From: Paramecium sonneborni
Lineage: Eukaryota > Ciliophora > Oligohymenophorea > Peniculida > Parameciidae
Reading direction: 5' to 3'
NCBI GenBank assembly: GCA_905182985.1
Contig: CAJJDN010000139.1
Location: 92,883-156,882, forward strand
DNA: 64,000 nucleotides
Shown here in pieces: positions 36,101 through 48,277 of this stretch (positions within the stretch are counted from its first letter, which is position 1; each line of letters begins with the position of its first letter). The notes beneath the pieces are model-generated. The model saw only the letters and a program-made list of their open reading frames with translations, was not told where the DNA came from and searched no databases. A program made the translations under genes and the position numbers.

Positions 36101-36515
36101 TAAAGATCTTAAAGATGTAATATTAATTCTTCCATCAGAATTAGATGAAATTGATATATAACTCTCTCTCTAAATTCATGCACTAGATAGAAGTTGCAAA
36201 ATTGTAAGAACTTTTTAATTATAGTTTTAGGATACAAAATATTTAGCAAAAGAATACAAATTTGAAACTCTTAAATAAGCATTTGTATTTATGAATACAG
36301 TTTCACATTTGGCTGATTAGATGAATCGCAATTATGAATTATTTATTTAGATTATCCTAAATGGATTAATTTTTATAATAGATTAAATGTTGAAATAACC
36401 ACTCAAGATATTAGTAAAATTTGAATTAAAGATGTGATCTTAGCTCATTTAATGGAATCTGTGTGTAAAGTTGTTAAAGAATCAAATTTAGAAAACATTG
36501 CTGAAATTTGTAAGG
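36101..36515 (+). pseudogene. Pseudogene of pterin-4a-carbinolamine dehydratase (PCBD)
   Basis: Family landmarks are readable in order: KIVRTFQLQFQD, ETLKQAFVFMNTVSHLADQMN, then in another frame YPKWINFYNRLNVEITTQDIS and, after a stop, IKDVILAHLMES. A one-base shift is needed at about 36336-36357 and an in-frame TGA sits at 36422-36424, where the family usually has the Gly of a GLTxKD motif. The upstream part has no convincing start. No short intron explains either lesion, so this is a decayed gene. Confidence 0.75.
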
Positions 36516-38479
36516 AATCACGTATTTAATTGATACAAATTTGGAATACAAATTACTCAAAATACTAAGGAGATCTTGAAAAAAAATCACGATATTTGAA
36601 ATTGAAAAAGGTTATTATAATAAATAAATAAACTAAAATATATATTTAATTAACACATAAATAGTTTATTAGAGAAATTAATTTATAATTATTAAATAAG
36701 TTTATTCTAATTGTCTGTTTGTCCATTATGGCTTTGAGAATTCTTATCGAATGGAGAATTCTTATTCAATTAAGAATTCAAATTAAAATCTAAGACTTTC
36801 ATACAATATTAGAAATCGCATTTTCAACCACTAATGAGGAATAGTATAATTTTTTTAAAAGTTACCTTACCAATTATATTGCAATTAAAATATTTTAGAT
36901 TTATTGCCTTAAATCTCCTTTTTTGAACTATCTTAATTCAAGACAATCATTGCTACATAATATAATTTTTTAGGTGAAGTATCTCCATATTCTTTAAACA
37001 TGTTGTTGTTATTTATTTCTATTAAACTACTCTTCTTGATCTTACTTAAAAAGCACTTAATAATAATTATAATACAATTAAAAAATATTATAAATGAACG
37101 AAATATGGTGATTCAATAATTCTAAATCTTTTTGCTTAATCTTTAATCACAATCATTTATAAAGAAGCCAATTAAAACAAAAACTTCTTTCATTTTAATT
37201 GATGCTTCAAGTAATGATGAATGAACTCTTTTATTAATTTTTTATATTTCTTATGATACTTTCCCAAATTCATATGCATATTCACCCTCTAAATTAATGT
37301 TATTTATCTTTTATTTTAGATATTCTAAATTAATTTACCGATTTGATTCTTAATGAATAAATAAATTTATTAAAAAATAACCTAAGGTCAATCTAATGAC
37401 ATTAAAAACTTAAATTTCTAAAAAAAAATTATGAAGAAGTATTTGCAAAAAGATTAGTCAATAATCTGAACGATTAGGTTTAGAGGAAAAAATATTAAAA
37501 GATATCTTAAAAGAAGAAAAATAAAGGAAAAAGATTTAGTAAATGAACTTAAAATAAGAATGTTATGACTTATGATTATTTGTTCATAAACTTATTATAA
37601 AAAATTAAATAAATAAAATTCTGATAATTTCTTTTTGTTTTAATAAATATTAATTTTTGATCTTGAAAATTTTGGATCATTAAATAAAATTATGAACAAT
37701 AAATAATAAAATCCTTAATGTTAGGAATCGATACCATAGAGTAAATCAAATTAGTAAAATCAAAAAAGTGAATCACTTAAATTGAAATAACCGTAGCATG
37801 ATTATAGCAAAGGAAATAGGTAATAATTTAAATTCGATAAAAAGAACATGTATGGCAACTGGAAAAAATGGAATTGATTTCTACATTTTAGCCAAGATTG
37901 TTTAAAAAGAACATTCTGAAACAATATAAGCAGCTATTGAAGACTTATTTTGATTTAATAATGTTATATAAATTATTAGTTTATTCTAAACATTATATCC
38001 TTCATAAACTTAAATATAATAAATTATTTGATAATCTATCTGCAGAAGTTAAAAGAGTTAATTATTAATGTCAAATTTTTCAAATAAAATTATTTTATGC
38101 ATGTTTATGAGCAGATATAATTAATCAAAATTTATATTTAATAAAAAGTAGAATAAAATAAGGGGAGAAAAATAAAATAAATTCATGAATAGTTAGTTTC
38201 AAAATTGATACAAAGTTATAAGATATTATCATAAAATTCGAATTGACTTATTGCAATTAGAGATATGATTAAATTAAAAATTTAAAAGTAATGTAATAAA
38301 TAAATTAAAAAAATTTTAATGAATAAAATAATAAAGAGAATGGCAACTAAATAGAATATAATAAATTTATAAATTGAAAATGAGAATAATTCAAGATAAA
38401 GTATTAAAAAATAAGTAAAATGAGGTCCTAGAATAAATTATAATAGTTAATGTTTTTATTTGATATTATATAGTTAATA
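36516..38479. other. Gene-poor region with scattered coding-like relics
   Basis: No closed multi-exon gene was found. Coding-like pieces: on the minus strand around 37110-37400 (NINLEGEYAYEFGKVSQEI, RVHSSLLEASIKMKEVF); on the plus strand around 37430-37580 (EEVFAKRLVNN, then ERLGLEEKILKDILKEEK in another frame); and at 37692-37877 a 61-residue Gln/Lys/Ser-rich ORF. The frame changes and TGAs suggest decayed genes. The families were not recognised. Confidence 0.4.
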
Positions 38480-39205
38480 TCACAATTACTATAATTTTTT
38501 TTCAAAATCATCCAAATCTTGATTACCTTATTATTGCTAGATCTTTTATTGTTAAGGAAGTTGCTTATTTGGTCCTGCTTATTAAGCTTCCATTTAATAG
38601 ATTAAATCATCAGCCTTATATAATGTAATAGAATACTTATTATTACATATCTCCCAAATCTACATCATCATTCATATTTTCCATAGCGTCATCCATTTAT
38701 TCTTGAACAATTCCCATTTTCATCATGTCTTTTTATAGCTCTTACATAGTTGCTTATATCTCCTTTACGTTCATTAACTGATTAATATGTTTCATAACAC
38801 TTGAAATAGTTCCCATAGCTTAAGCCATTTTAATGTTAGCAAACATATTATCTATGCCATACATAACATTTTGTATCTTTCCTTTATTTAGAGCATTCCT
38901 TTCTTTTTGTTTTTAACACTAAATAACTTATTTTGCATAAGTCTATTTAATAAATTTATCAGCTTTGTCACCTTTCTTTATTTCTTTTTGAAGCTAATCT
39001 TCTGCTTTTTTCCTTGCCTAATCAATTTAAAAATTCTGTCTTTAAAAAGTAAATTAATTTAGTACCTTTCAATTTCTCTCATCTCTCTTTATAATTCTTT
39101 ATTCATTGATCTTTATTTATCTCTTAATTCTTCTTTGCTCATAGATTGTAAATTTTTTTCAGCTGCTTAAGGAGCTTGGGCTTTTTTAGTTCCAAAAAAA
39201 CTCAT
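38480..39205 (-). CDS. VPS24: ESCRT-III subunit, VPS24/CHMP3-like (SNF7 family)
   Basis: 225 residues with introns at 39040-39065 (26 nt) and 38615-38636 (22 nt). It starts MSFFGTKK, followed by a basic helix (RSMNKELQREMREIERQ) typical of the SNF7 core, then KGDKADKFI, a MAQAMGTISSVMKHINQLM segment and EIQATMQELQKDMMKMGIV. The last block is closest to VPS24/CHMP3, though the middle also resembles VPS2/CHMP2. A Gln-rich linker leads to an acidic end. ESCRT-III filaments drive membrane budding and scission at endosomes. No clear MIM1 motif was seen at the C-terminus. Confidence 0.85.
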
Positions 39206-39242
39206 AATAAATTATATATATAATAATGAATATTGTTATGAA

Positions 39243-39425
39243 TCATAAAGGCGTATTTAAATGAAAAAATTCGTATTCTATGTTTTAACGAATAATTTAT
39301 CCTCTATAATAGCCATCAATTTTAGTAACAACTCCTTTAAAATCATACTCTTCTTCCGCTTTCGGCTTAAGTTGGGTTGTAGTTTAATATTGAATATTTG
39401 TAGATGGTGCACAACACTATCCCAT
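39243..39425 (-). CDS. Small acylation-signal protein (MGQCC start), 60 aa
   Basis: An intronless minus-strand frame from the ATG at 39423-39425 to the TGA at 39243-39245. It starts MGQCCAPSTN: Gly2 followed by two cysteines, the arrangement used for N-myristoylation plus palmitoylation. The rest is Gln/Thr/Lys-rich, then acidic (KAEEEYDFKG), and ends FHLNTPL. No TM or known domain. It sits 37 bp upstream of the VPS24-like gene in the same direction. If real, it would be a membrane-tethered peptide. The small size and lack of a family keep confidence moderate. Confidence 0.5.
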
Positions 39426-40376
39426 AAATTTAATATAAAAATAATATCAATTTTTGGTTTGATAATTTACTCCAGAATAAAATCATTTTTATTTAATGAA
39501 CTTCTATAGACAACCTAGACTTTACAAGGTTTTTAGCATTCATCAAAGCAAAACAATAAACTTTGTATTCAACATAACTTTGTATTCAACATAACTTTTA
39601 TTTTAAATTATATTTGATACCTGAACTAATATTTTTAAGATCAATTCTAATATTTTATTTTTATTTATTTCAAACTTACAAATAAGTATGCTCCATATTA
39701 ATATAAATAATCAAATTATTATTTGATTTCTCTGCTTGAGAACATTAGAACTATAATATAGAAATTTCTGAATTAGACTTTCTCATTATTTTTTATAATT
39801 AAAACCATTATATTATCTAAGTTTCATTATTTTCTAAAAAAAATTCATCCATTATAATCAATTTTTGATAATCCTTAGTTTAATTTAATTGTCATATTTT
39901 CAATTTGGCAATGTAAATTATTAAAATGATTATGATCATCTAATTTATTTATTTATTGGTATTGGAATATTTTTACATTTAATCTTCTTAAGATTTTCTA
40001 GAATTAGATTGTTTAATACTCTTGAAATCCTTTCAATTAATATTAAAATTAATCAATTCTAGATTATAAAGACAGAATACCATGTAAAGTTTAATTGTAT
40101 TCTGAAACACATTGCACTTATAAACTTTTTAAAAATTAGTATATGATATTTTCATTAAATTTATATATAATATATAAAAGGTACATAAACAAATATTTTT
40201 TGAAAATTGAAATACTTCTTTTATTCATATTGTAAAGCCATCGCCAAAACGAAATTAAATTTCTATAGAAGCAGGTTTTAAGAATAATAAGAAAGAAGGA
40301 AAATTTAAATCTGAAGATTTCAAAGAATAAGTTGATGATTATTTAATACTTAATGTATCTTATACTATTGTAAATC
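39426..40376. other. AT-rich region with one coding-like fragment
   Basis: About 950 bp. A plus-strand reading at about 40235-40360 (PSPKRNQISIEAGFKNNKKE and on to KFKSEDFKEQVDDYL) looks coding but has no start or intron structure I could support. It is probably an exon relic. The rest is AT-rich. Confidence 0.4.
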
Positions 40377-40728
40377 TCATTTGGCATTTTTCTTAGCTTC
40401 TTATTATTTTTTGAGTTGATTGGCATCAACAAATACAATAGTCTTGCATCTTTTGATGACCTTTAACCACTTCAATTTACACTTAACACATTCAAGTCTA
40501 AATCGATTAATAAATGATATACTTTAAGGCAACTTTCTTTGTTGTCTTTGCCTTCTTTCTGAAAATAGGTTTGGTTTGTCCTCCATAACCAGCTTGCTTC
40601 ATGTCGTACCTTCTTCTACCTTATGCAAAAGGACTTTCTTTGCTCTTTTTATATTGGGACACTTTGCAACTTTGATGATTTCCACATTTTCTGCAATATG
40701 TCTTTCTGTTTTTGGGGACGTTCACCAT
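40377..40728 (-). CDS. RPL36A: 60S ribosomal protein eL42 (L36a/L44)
   Basis: 108 residues with one 25-nt intron at 40498-40522. The eL42 pattern is clear: [55 protein letters not shown] and a second CxxC pair ([10 protein letters not shown]). The GGQ-containing GYGGQTKP loop is the segment that reaches the E site in 60S subunits. The length equals that of homologues (about 105). The start ATG at 40726-40728 has no competing upstream Met. Confidence 0.97.
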
Positions 40729-42183
40729 TTATTATTTTTTTAATAAAATTTAATCATTTTTTTGAAATCCAAAAATATTCATTATTTTAACATGATTTAG
40801 AGATTTAATATAATTATTCTCTATTTATAATTCTACCTATAATCACCTCTTAGACTAAATTTCAAATTACTGATTATATCATATAATATATTGCAAAAAA
40901 TATAAGATAAAATCATTAATATTAATTATAATTTCTACAATCATTTTACAAATAATATTTGATTAATTCCAAATTTTATTTCTAATTATCTATTACATGC
41001 ACATAAACATTATATTATTGAAATAAATTTATATTATATATCTTTTGAATCTTATTCTTGAGCTTTGTGAATTTCATTATACTTTTATGCTTTTCTAAAA
41101 ATTAGTCAATCTCACCTCCTCTATTATTGATTATTCAACCAAAATATTCAGAATCTTTTTTATACACTTTAATCTTCTCAATTTTATCTTTTTCAATCTA
41201 TTGTTGAGTTTTGGAATAATTATTAATATAATCTACAAAATGATAAGTGTTATAATCATATTATTTAAAAAACTTTGTTAGGATTTATTAGACTCAATAA
41301 TATTCAAAGTTTAATTAAAAATCAAATCATTATTTTTGACTTTATATTAATTTCTTAAAATATGATAGTTCTGTCACTTGTGTATAAAATCTATTTAATT
41401 ATTATTTTAATAATAAGAATTAACTTTATTGAATATAGATTTAACATTAGATTTTTCCATTGATAGAATTATACTAGAAAATTGCATTCAACTTTAGTAA
41501 CAAACTTAAATTCTACCGTAATTTCTAAAAGATATAATTCATTATCGATATTCATTAGAATTCTGTAGACTTCCAACTCTATTTTTAATATTCTCAAATA
41601 TAGATAATTTTTAAATCTTTATTTGAAGTTTATAAATTCTATTTTTTTAAAAAGAATAATTCTTAAATTTTTCCCACCTTCAAATCCTATATTTATAGAA
41701 ACCTTTTTTATTTCTATAAATTGATGTTATGATGTTATTCATAATAAGATTAGATTGTTTCTTTTTTACATTTATTCTCTTAAAATAAATAAAAAATAAA
41801 TTTGTAATTATCAATATAATAAAATCTTATCATATTATTAGTTAAAGGGAATTTATATTATTGTGATTTTTAATTTTTTGATTAAATTGTTAATACATAA
41901 TGTCATTAAAGTTTGCAAGTGTTTTGAGCATTAAATTTATATAATTTTTAGGTAAATTTTGTAATAAAATTCAATTTTATTACTAATAGTAAAAATAGGA
42001 CTGGTTTATAATAAAATAAAAGTGTAATGAAGAGGAAAGTTGTATTAGAATAGAAGTTGTAAAATAAAAGAAAGATGAATAGATAATGAATATTGGAATA
42101 ATTAGTTTTATTATTGTAAATAAAATTGTAGAGTGTCATATAGTTAATTTGTTTATAATTTTAATAGTTATTTTATTATTAAT
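40729..42183. other. Gene-poor AT-rich region with minus-strand relics
   Basis: About 1.45 kb without a closed gene. Minus-strand readings at about 41040-41220 (YSKTQQQIEKDKIEKIKVYKK, then after a TGA RGGEIDQFLEKHK) and a TGA-free stretch near 41340-41690 may be remnants of one decayed gene. In DNA this AT-rich a TGA-free run of ~120 codons is not strong evidence. Confidence 0.35.
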
Positions 42184-44890
42184 ATGATGGCCCAACCTAG
42201 GTATTTGTAGAAAATGGGAGATACATTTTCAAATAGCAAAGACTTTTATTCTTTTCATTAAATATAACTAATAGGTTGTAAAGTGCAACCTCAACGACTG
42301 GAATAATTATAAATTTCATAGCGAACAAAAGTTGATTAAATAAAGGGAAGAACAAGTTCAGATATATTTACAAATTTAATAAATAGAGGGATAATTAATA
42401 GTGAGTAGAAAGAGTTAAATAATGAGAGTAATGAGAATTGTATAAAAATGAGAGTAAAGTTAAATGAAGATGAAAGAATGAGTTAAGAAGATTAAAGAAC
42501 ACCTTAAAATACATAAAATGCGGATGAATAAGTGAAATGTAAGTATAGATTTAATTTATGATAAGCAAAGAAGATGTTACCACCTTTAAAGATAATTATA
42601 GATAAAGTGAAAGTAAAGGGGAGATAGAACTAATCAAAAGAACATAAGGAAACAATTAAAAGTTCATTTATTGAGACGTAATTGATATATTTATATTTTT
42701 GAAAAGGCCAACGATACAAAAATCATTAATTAGAAAATATAGAGCATTTGGATAAGGTGAATAAAAATCAACTATAGAAAATGATACAAGTGTTCATAAA
42801 ATGGGAAGAACTTCATCAACTCCTTTAATGTAAAAGTCAAAAGAAGAGAAAGAAGATCATTTAACAAGTAGATCAGGAACTCCTTAAAAAGAGTTATTTC
42901 ATTCAAGTCCATTGAAAATAAAAAATAAATTATAAAATAAACAAGTAGTAATATAAACACCATAATCAAGAGGAATAAAAGAAAAAAAATAATTAAATGG
43001 TTTTTATTCTTCTTAATCATAATAATAATAGATAAAAACTATAGATATTTAAACTGATAAAAAAGTGATACCAAAGAAAAAAAAGAAGTAAAGTTAAGGA
43101 TTAGTAATGTAATAATAGAATTAATAAAAAGAGAAATTAACTTAACGTCATACATCATATAGATGTTTTATCAACAAAATCAATTTTTCAAATAATTAAT
43201 GTATTTGTTGTCCACCTAAATTGGAAGTGCCTTCATATTTTTATTATGTAGGTAAGGGAAACAATGGTAGTCTTATTAAAAATATGTTTAGATAAAGATG
43301 GTGGTGGTAAGAAATTGAAACATTAGATATCACTAAAGTAAATATGTCTTGGACATAACTTAAATAAAATATATGTATAACTTAATTGCATCCTTTTATT
43401 CTTGATTCTAATCTATAGACTTCTGAATCATTTCAATTAAGTCATGAAGAAACTATTGGAGATACTAGTGATTCTGACATTGAAGTTAAACCAAAATAAT
43501 TAAGTATGAATGGAGGTCTTTAAAAGTCAAATACATAATAACCATAAAAGAAACCATCTAATTATTATTCTTTAAAAAGAATTCTAAACCCATAAGATCT
43601 TTAAAAACTTATAAATTATATGGAAGAAACTGGATTTTATGATACTTAATTAATATTTAGTGATTGCACAGATAAATTGCTTAAAGATATTAAATCTTAC
43701 ACTACTAATTAACGATAAGATAGTAAGACTTTTCATATGCATAATCATATGGAAGATAATTGGCATTTAGGTAATAAAAAAGCTTTATTTTACAATATGA
43801 AACATTATTATCAAATCATTAAAGAAGATTACAATAAACTACTTCCTGTCACTTTTCATGTTCAAAAAGGAATCAATGATATTGAATATTCGAAGTTTTT
43901 CGAATATTTCAATAGGAGAAATGAAGAAATCAAAGAAATTGAAAGAACAAGAGATAGAAGAGATAAAAAGAAACTTCCTATTAATTTATGGATCATTAAA
44001 CCTGGTGAATTAACCAATAGAGGTAATGGAATCACAGTTTGCAATGATCTTAATGAAATTAATAAAATACTAAATGAAGAAATTCAAGAAGGTAGACCCA
44101 GAACTTACATTGTATAATAATATATTGACAATCCCCTTTTATACAATAAAAGGAAGTTTGATATTAGGTGCTATATGTTATTGACTTCTTAAAATGGAAT
44201 TTTTAAAGGTTATTGGTATTAAGAAGGATACATTAGAACATCTTCAAAAGAATTCACTACTAAATGTTTAGATAGATTTGTTCATTTGACTAATGATGCT
44301 GTTTAATCTAAAGATTAGGATTATGGTAAACATGAACCTGGAAATAAAATATCTTATCTTGAATTTTAGAGGTATGTTGAAGTTAATCATCCTAATACTA
44401 AATTTAATTTTTTTATTGATATCTATCCAAAAATGAAATCTGCTGCTCTGGAAATGATGAAAGCCACTTATGGAAAAATTGATCCACATCGCCGAATTAA
44501 TAGCTTTGAAGTAAAATTTCCTATAAATATTAGCTCTATGGATTAGATTTTATGATTGATGACAATTTTAAATTATGGTTAATTGAAGCAAATACAAATC
44601 CTTGTTTAGAACTATCATGTCCTCTTCTAAGTAAAATTATACCAACTATGATTGAAAATCTATTTAGAATTGCAGTCGATCCAATTTTCCCTCCTCCTTT
44701 TTTTGAAGAATGGCCTTAAAATAAAAAACTTTTTATACCTGATAATGTTGTCGAAAACAATAAATTCGAACTCATTTTTGATGAACTCATAGAAAAAAAA
44801 AACATGATCAATCTATTTCGAGATAATAAAATAGAATAAGAATGTTTTGATATTGAAGAAGAAGAAGAAGAGGAAGAAGAAAAAGATTGA
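42184..44890 (+). CDS. Tubulin-tyrosine-ligase family (TTLL) amino-acid ligase
   Basis: 875 residues with introns at 42539-42565 (27 nt), 42678-42706 (29) and 44511-44533 (23). The first ~350 residues are basic, Lys/Gln/Ser-rich and probably bind microtubules. The catalytic part starts near FYYVGKGNNGSLIKN and RQRWWW and contains NLWIIKPGELTNRGNGI (ATP grasp), QQYIDNPLLYN, KFDIRCYMLL, FVHLTNDAVQ and the final LWLIEANTNPCLE metal/ATP site. All ATP-grasp landmarks are present. TTLLs add tyrosine, glutamate or glycine to tubulin; the RWWW lead-in is closest to the glycylase branch (TTLL3/8/10), but I cannot fix the subfamily. A poly-Glu tail ends the protein. Confidence 0.9.
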
Positions 44891-45376
44891 TTATATAACT
44901 TATTGTAAACATTTATATATAAATTATAATTTGTTTTCATTATTATTACTCACTCATTAAATCTATTAAATTAATAATTATTCCACACAAATTCTAATAC
45001 ACACAAAATATTGTACTACAATTTGGACTCTAATTTAATAGAGGCTTTTTTAATATATCATCTGATAATTCTATCTTCTTAATTCTGAAGATATAAATTC
45101 TCAGAATTATTTGCAATCGTCATAATTTATTTCATAATATAAATTTAGGGAGCCTTTAAACAATATTAAAATTAGAATTGTAAAATAATTTATTAGGTGA
45201 TTTTGATTTAAAACAATTAAAAAGAGTGTTTAATCAGCGAGAAATTGGCTTGTTGTATCATATCTCCAAAAATTTATAATATTTAAACTTAAATTAAATA
45301 TTTCTATTTTTTTATTTAGATATAAATTGTTTCAAAAGTAATTTACTCTAATTTTAGTGTATCATTTAATTCAAAT
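44891..45376. other. AT-rich intergenic region
   Basis: About 485 bp downstream of the TTLL gene. I see only AT-rich sequence. Confidence 0.6.
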
Positions 45377-46096
45377 AAAAAAAGGTTTAATCTTTCTATA
45401 ATTGTTTAGATCAGCTTAGATCTACTTATCAGATTAATATCTTTTTTTTGAGTCAAAAATAATTTTAGTCTAAATGATTGAGTTTTTTATTGCACTTTTT
45501 ACCCAATAACTATGGCTAGAAAACTACTAATAGCAATAGCTATAGCAGATTTACCTAAGAGAGAGATCTATTCTAATGATTATGAAAACATAGAAGCTAA
45601 ATTTAGATCTACGAATATATTTAATAAATGATTAATTATTTTAATTAGTGTATATAAATTCTAAAAAGCTGATAAAAATGTGAATATTTCCATTAAAAAA
45701 ATATTTAAAAACAATTATTTGTTAAAATAGTGGGTTTCTTTAGCATAGTAATATTTGATTCTTATTTTTTTTATTATGGCGTTAAATTTATAGATTGAGT
45801 TAATATATTCAGATATTTAAGTTCTATTAGATAACAAATAGATTGATTGCTAAAAGTCTCGAAAAAAACCAGTGATAAAACCTTGATGGTGACAAAATTA
45901 ATAAACAAAAATTACATTTTGAAATTGAATAGCTATAATATTCAATTAAATCAATTAATAAACAGTGATACATATCTAGCAGATATATAAATTAATTTTA
46001 TATAAGATTAAATAATCAATACAAATTGTAAATTCTAAAGGGTTGTTTCTAAGTAAATCTAAGAAAATTTAATAAATATCATTATTTGAGTGATCA
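45377..46096. repeat. Direct repeat copy 1 at 320-N gap (partner 46417-47136)
   Basis: 720 bp match 46417-47136 at a constant offset of 1040. Copy 1 ends at the first N of the gap. It is mostly non-coding and stops with the last base of the stop codon of the gene whose intact copy is at 47134-47649. Confidence 0.93.
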
Positions 46097-46416
46097 NNNN
46101 NNNNNNNNNNNNNNNNNNNNNNNNNNNNNNNNNNNNNNNNNNNNNNNNNNNNNNNNNNNNNNNNNNNNNNNNNNNNNNNNNNNNNNNNNNNNNNNNNNNN
46201 NNNNNNNNNNNNNNNNNNNNNNNNNNNNNNNNNNNNNNNNNNNNNNNNNNNNNNNNNNNNNNNNNNNNNNNNNNNNNNNNNNNNNNNNNNNNNNNNNNNN
46301 NNNNNNNNNNNNNNNNNNNNNNNNNNNNNNNNNNNNNNNNNNNNNNNNNNNNNNNNNNNNNNNNNNNNNNNNNNNNNNNNNNNNNNNNNNNNNNNNNNNN
46401 NNNNNNNNNNNNNNNN
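46097..46416. other. Assembly gap, 320 N
   Basis: A run of 320 N flanked on both sides by the same 720-bp sequence. The gap may therefore be artificial, with true length zero or negative (an overlap). Confidence 0.97.
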
Positions 46417-47136
46417 AAAAAAAGGTTTAATCTTTCTATAATTGTTTAGATCAGCTTAGATCTACTTATCAGATTAATATCTTTTTTTTGAGTCAAAAAT
46501 AATTTTAGTCTAAATGATTGAGTTTTTTATTGCACTTTTTACCCAATAACTATGGCTAGAAAACTACTAATAGCAATAGCTATAGCAGATTTACCTAAGA
46601 GAGAGATCTATTCTAATGATTATGAAAACATAGAAGCTAAATTTAGATCTACGAATATATTTAATAAATGATTAATTATTTTAATTAGTGTATATAAATT
46701 CTAAAAAGCTGATAAAAATGTGAATATTTCCATTAAAAAAATATTTAAAAACAATTATTTGTTAAAATAGTGGGTTTCTTTAGCATAGTAATATTTGATT
46801 CTTATTTTTTTTATTATGGCGTTAAATTTATAGATTGAGTTAATATATTCAGATATTTAAGTTCTATTAGATAACAAATAGATTGATTGCTAAAAGTCTC
46901 GAAAAAAACCAGTGATAAAACCTTGATGGTGACAAAATTAATAAACAAAAATTACATTTTGAAATTGAATAGCTATAATATTCAATTAAATCAATTAATA
47001 AACAGTGATACATATCTAGCAGATATATAAATTAATTTTATATAAGATTAAATAATCAATACAAATTGTAAATTCTAAAGGGTTGTTTCTAAGTAAATCT
47101 AAGAAAATTTAATAAATATCATTATTTGAGTGATCA
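46417..47136. repeat. Direct repeat copy 2 at 320-N gap (partner 45377-46096)
   Basis: The right-hand copy of the 720-bp repeat. It continues into intact coding sequence at 47134. No gene was recognised in it apart from a 39-codon plus-strand ORF at 46552-46671 that I do not trust. Confidence 0.93.
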
Positions 47137-47649
47137 AGTACCATATTTTGATAAAAGATAGAGAGTTTAAGTAGCAAGAGTCAAAGTTTCAGTTTTCTTA
47201 TATTATATTTTCTTTGTCATTTATCGACAAATTTCATAAGGGTCAGGGGATTTTTAGTGTTTTACATAACCATTTAATTTTCTTCTTGCAACTAGGCTAG
47301 AGCCTAAATATAATTTCTTTAACGGACTGTTTGAACGGGATGTTTTAGGTGTAGTTTTTTAACTAGTGATTTGAGAATGGATTGTAATATTATTATCATG
47401 GTAATCTAATTTATGTTATACTCTAAAGTTTGGACTAGGTATATTTAAATCAATAATAATATTATTGACAGTGCCTCCTTCATGTTGAGTTGAAATTCTT
47501 AATCTTTTGAATTTGTTAGGAGAATTTTCATATTCTTTCTAAAAGTAGTTTGGCTTTGATTTCATTCCATTAAGAGGTTGTTATAAAATTTCAATAAACG
47601 GAGATGGAGGTTCCTTAAAAAAAGAAAATTTTAGTGCTTAATCAAGCAT
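47134..47649 (-). CDS. Hypothetical 171-aa basic protein
   Basis: An intronless minus-strand frame from the ATG at 47647-47649 to the TGA at 47134-47136. The composition is Lys/Ser/Pro/Gln-rich with SP/TP sites (EPPSPF, SRSNSPLKK, KSPDPYE) and a C-terminal Thr/Leu segment. Probably disordered and phosphorylated; no family recognised. It is divergent from the large B-box-like gene at 48278, leaving ~630 bp between starts. The frame stops at the edge of the repeated segment, but the intact copy is uninterrupted. Confidence 0.6.
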
Positions 47650-48277
47650 ATAAAAAATTTTAATAAGCTCAAATTTAAAGAGAACTTCTAATAGTTTAAA
47701 GAAACCATATAAAAAAGATTAAATTGTTAATAATAGAATGAGATTTACAATATTTTTGATGAGAATCAAAGTCTTAGAGAATAGAGGTTAAAAATAAAAA
47801 ACATTGTTTTTAAAGTTTTAATGAGTAAATTAGATATAAAAAATGTTGATTAATAACAGTTGATAATGTGAATACAATTGTGATAGATATATTTGAAAGT
47901 TAAACTTATTTTATAAAAATTGGATGAATTGTGAAAATAAGATAATAAAAATAATAATTATACAAATGTATAGTTAAATGAGTGTTTATGAAAGAAGGTA
48001 AAGGTAATAAATAATATTTAAAATAAATAATGAAGGGGTTTGTAATTAAAAAGTAGATTTGTTTCATTTAGATTATTTGTGATGATTTCATGATTTACTT
48101 ATTATGGTTTGTATTGAACAAATGTTTATTGTATAGATTTGAGAATTGTTATTGAGTTTAATTTGAAACACATCATATGTGAAGTAGCTGTTAATATAAA
48201 GTAATTAGATTAATAAATATTTGGAGGCATTTATATATATAAATTTAGAAATTGAATTTGAATTTCATAGTTAAGAA
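47650..48277. other. Intergenic region between divergent genes
   Basis: About 630 bp, very AT-rich, presumably holding two promoters. No motif was recognised. Confidence 0.55.

Noticed and set aside
35929..36120. Hydrophobic 63-codon plus-strand ORF upstream of the PCBD relic
   Set aside because: AT-driven Leu/Ile/Phe composition, out of frame with the PCBD relic, no family. Treated as chance.
43249..43272. GTAAGG...TAG segment in the TTLL gene that resembles a ~19-nt intron
   Set aside because: It encodes the conserved YYVGKGNNGS motif of the family and is in frame; treated as exon.
45512..45631. 39-codon ORF (MARKLLIAIAIADLPKRE), repeated at 46552-46671
   Set aside because: Short and isolated in AT-rich DNA. 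The second copy is the contig-overlap repeat and gives no independent support.
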